DNA from: Caldisericota bacterium | Lineage (GTDB): Bacteria > CG03 > B21-G15 | Length of the DNA: 15,409 nt | Direction: 5' to 3' | NCBI GenBank assembly: GCA_003650255.1 | Contig: QMOP01000010.1 | Location: forward strand, 1-15,409 | Part shown: positions 13,702-15,409 of the stretch, piece by piece | Numbering within the stretch: the stretch's first letter is position 1 | Layout of the letters: the number at the start of each line of letters is the position of its first letter | Position numbers and translations under genes: made by a program | The notes under the pieces: model-generated | Told to the model about the DNA's origin: nothing | Database searches by the model: none | Seen by the model: the letters and a program-made list of their open reading frames with translations, nothing else

Positions 13702-13979
13702 TAAAAACCGATTTTTCTTTCTTCTTTTCCTGTTTTTATTTCGCCAAATCTTGATTCATATTTTTTTATATTGTCATTTAATGCTATTAAAAATCTTTTT
13801 GCATGCTGTGGACTTAAAATTACACGGGATACAACTTTGCCAATTGGTTTTTGTGGTTGAAGAAAAATAAAATCAAGTATGAATTCTCCCTCTCCATGTG
13901 ATATAAATGCAAGATTTGAGTAAATTCCATTTTCAACCTCACTTGGAACCTGAATTTCAATCTTTTTCTCTTCTTTCAT
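13701..13979 (-). CDS. DUF3467 family protein
   Basis: A 92-residue protein starting M-K-E-E-K-K-I-E-I-Q-V-P-S-E. It shows the DUF3467 pattern: N-G-I-Y-S-N-L-A-F-I-S-H-G-E-G-E-F-I-L-D-F-I-F (about 17-39), then V-V-S-R-V-I-L-S-P-Q-H-A-K-R-F-L-I-A-L (about 51-69) and a charged tail. The function of this family is not known. The frame is open upstream to a TTG at 14057. The GGAGGTG site at 13986-13992, 8 nt from ATG 13979, and the fact that family similarity begins here favour the shorter form. The 79 nt between this start and the pgi stop would otherwise encode a Lys-rich 26-residue extension. Confidence 0.83.
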   Translation of the reverse strand: MKEEKKIEIQVPSEVENGIYSNLAFISHGEGEFILDFIFLQPQKPIGKVVSRVILSPQHAKRFLIALNDNIKKYESRFGEIKTGKEERKIGF

Positions 13980-13985
13980 CTTTTT

Positions 13986-13992
13986 CACCTCC
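13986..13992 (-). promoter_or_regulatory. Ribosome binding site that decides the DUF3467 start
   Basis: On the minus strand GGAGGTG is followed after AAAAAG by ATG 13979. It is the only strong ribosome site in the open frame between the pgi stop and the conserved part of the protein. Confidence 0.75.
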
Positions 13993-14058
13993 ATTACTTT
14001 ATCTCCCCATTTTACATATTCATGTTTTCCTTTTTTAAATTTTTTAATCTCTGTCAAT

Positions 14059-15409
14059 TTAGACCTTGTAAGGAGATTCTTCGTATTTTTTTATTTCTTT
14101 AAGGAATTTTTGCCTTTCTTCTTTTAGTTTTTCTTCTCCCATTAATGCCTTTGTAAGAGTTTTCCCTCTTTCAACTCCTGGCTGATCAAATGCATTTATT
14201 TTAAGAAGTTCTCCCATTATTGCAGTTGCATATTCAAGCATAAATATAAATTCTCCTATATGGTATGGAGTAATCTCTGGAATATGTATTGTAATTGATG
14301 GTTTACCTCTTTCTTTAAGTGCTGTTCTTGTTGCTTTTTCTTCTGCTTTTAATAATTCTAGTAACTTTTTATTGTTGAGATAATCAAATCCAAATGGAGG
14401 AATTTCAATTTCACTTTCAAATTTATCCACTGAAACAAAACAGAAAAGTTTGTCATCAGGTCCATCCATATAAAGTTGAAGTTGTGAGTGCTGGTCAATA
14501 GTTCCTATTGCTTTAACAGGTGTCGTACCAAAACCATTCTTTCCAAGTGATTCTGCCCATAATTGCAGGAACCAGTCAACAAATGATGACATTTTTTGTG
14601 AATATGAAAACATAACAAGAATATTTCTTTTTTTCATGAAAATGTAATTTATGAGTGCAAAAAGGAGTGCTGGATTTTTTTCTATATCTTCATTTTCACA
14701 GAGTTTTCTCATGTAAGATGCACCTTTTAAAAGTTTTATTATGTCAATTCCAACAAATGCACTTGACACAAGTCCAACAGGTGAAAGAACACTGAATCTT
14801 CCACCGACATTTTCTGGGATTTTGAAGGATACTATCTTTTCTTTTTTGACGACATCCCTTAAAAATCCTTTTTTAGGGTCAGTTGTTATTATTAAATGCC
14901 CTTTATAATAAGGATCTCCAACTTTGTTTACAAGTTTTTTTAAGACAATAAAAAAGTTTGCAATTGTCTCTGTTGTTGTTCCTGATTTTGATATGACATT
15001 TATTATTGATCTTTTTATTGAGACGGTCTCAAGAAATTTCTCAATAACATCAGGGTCAACATTGTCAAGTATGAAGAATCTTGGAGTTCCATTTCTTTTT
15101 TCTTTTGGTAAAAGATTATGAAATGGATGGCAGAGTGCTTCAAAAAGTGCTTTGTTTCCAAGAGCACTACCACCAATTCCAATTAAAATGAAATTATTAT
15201 ACTTTGATTTATTTTTTTGTGCAAATTCAAGAATTTTTTTTGCCTCTCTTATTTTTGAAGGAAGTTGAATAAAACCAAGTTCTTTTTTCTTTTTCTTTAA
15301 ATTTCTTATTGCTTCTATTCCTTTTTCTTTTAATTTTGTGAGATCATTTTTTGTAATTCCATTTTTTCCAATGAAATTTTTTAAAATGTAAGAGTAGTTT
15401 ATATAAAGA
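14059..15409 (-). CDS. pgi: Glucose-6-phosphate isomerase (N-terminus just outside the window)
   Basis: The enzyme interconverts glucose-6-phosphate and fructose-6-phosphate in glycolysis/gluconeogenesis. The minus-strand frame is open for 449 codons from the right edge to TAA at 14059-14061. Motifs in order are G-I-G-G-S-A-L-G (about 15157-15183), phosphate-binding S-K-S-G-T-T-T-E-T (about 14966-14994), and signature 1 N-V-G-G-R-F-S-V-L-S-P-V-G (about 14776-14814). These are followed by L-W-A-E-S-L-G-K-N-G with the catalytic-type Glu, I-D-Q-H-S-Q with the ring-opening His, and signature 2 F-D-Q-P-G-V-E-R-G-K with the conserved Lys (14161-14187). Bacterial PGIs of the Bacillus/Thermotoga type are about 450 residues, so only a few N-terminal residues are missing. 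GTG 14769 is an internal codon, not the start. DUF3467 and DUF2148 follow on the same strand. Confidence 0.96.
   Translation of the reverse strand, partial: LYINYSYILKNFIGKNGITKNDLTKLKEKGIEAIRNLKKKKKELGFIQLPSKIREAKKILEFAQKNKSKYNNFILIGIGGSALGNKALFEALCHPFHNLLPKEKRNGTPRFFILDNVDPDVIEKFLETVSIKRSIINVISKSGTTTETIANFFIVLKKLVNKVGDPYYKGHLIITTDPKKGFLRDVVKKEKIVSFKIPENVGGRFSVLSPVGLVSSAFVGIDIIKLLKGASYMRKLCENEDIEKNPALLFALINYIFMKKRNILVMFSYSQKMSSFVDWFLQLWAESLGKNGFGTTPVKAIGTIDQHSQLQLYMDGPDDKLFCFVSVDKFESEIEIPPFGFDYLNNKKLLELLKAEEKATRTALKERGKPSITIHIPEITPYHIGEFIFMLEYATAIMGELLKINAFDQPGVERGKTLTKALMGEEKLKEERQKFLKEIKKYEESPYKV

Noticed and set aside
13980..14057. N-terminal extension of DUF3467 back to a TTG codon
   Set aside because: A strong GGAGGTG ribosome site lies inside this stretch, right before ATG 13979, and the extension is Lys-rich without family conservation that I recognise.
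14052..14057. Minus-strand TTGACA that could be a -35 box for DUF3467
   Set aside because: No -10-like hexamer occurs 16-19 bp downstream; transcription from pgi is the simpler explanation.
14059..14769. Short pgi reading starting at GTG 14769
   Set aside because: The frame continues upstream with the first PGI signature, the S-G-T-T-T-E-T loop and G-I-G-G-S, so 14769 is an internal Val codon.
14924..15121. Plus-strand open frame of 65 codons
   Set aside because: It lies wholly antisense to pgi, across the S-K-S-G-T-T-T-E-T motif, with no start signal or family resemblance.

Overview
This is an AT-rich window (about one third G+C by eye) from a Gram-negative-type bacterium. The evidence for an outer membrane is a PorV/PorQ-family protein, a second predicted beta-barrel protein that ends in Phe, and several Sec signal peptides. 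The codon bias is purine- and A/T-rich. The mix of RNase G, DUF2148, DUF3467, ORF6N, FecR, PorV/PorQ and a giant carboxypeptidase-regulatory-like surface protein resembles uncultivated anaerobic candidate phyla such as the Omnitrophota or WOR-type lineages. That placement is an impression, not a result.

Layout. Positions 1-239 (minus) hold the start of a YfhO-like multi-pass membrane protein, cut by the window edge. It is divergent from a compact RNase G (270-1451, plus), and the two share a perfectly symmetric -10 region. A strong extended -10 promoter at the end of the RNase gene drives a small DUF4258/DUF2283 pair (1483-1954). A short regulatory region (1955-2082) carries two 14-bp direct repeats, each a small dyad, spaced 21 bp apart, followed by a sigma70-type promoter. 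It opens a tight five-gene, one-directional cluster (2083-13121): a 2317-residue exported modular protein, an ORF6N DNA-binding protein, a FecR-domain exported protein, an outer-membrane beta-barrel candidate and a PorV/PorQ-family protein. Gaps in the cluster are 13 nt or less. On the minus strand, meeting this cluster tail to tail with 3 bp between stops, lie pgi (glucose-6-phosphate isomerase, nearly complete), DUF3467 and DUF2148 genes (15409 down to 13125). A 46-bp symmetric 8-bp-periodic dyad sits between the last two.

How the genes may work together. The central cluster looks like a surface-display unit. The giant protein has a signal peptide, a long array of beta-sandwich modules and a C-terminal FlgD-like/T9SS-sorting-like domain. 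In Bacteroidota, PorV is the outer-membrane partner that receives such C-terminal domains. Finding a PorV-family gene, another barrel and a periplasmic FecR-type protein in the same apparent operon suggests a dedicated export, anchoring or sensing module. The ORF6N gene embedded in it, with an internal 27-bp perfect palindrome, is the odd member and may be a local regulator or a mobile passenger. The minus-strand group is housekeeping: glycolysis plus two small conserved proteins of unknown function.

No tRNA, rRNA, CRISPR array, insertion sequence or convincing intrinsic terminator was seen. No gene-free stretch exceeds 300 bases; the longest is 1955-2082.
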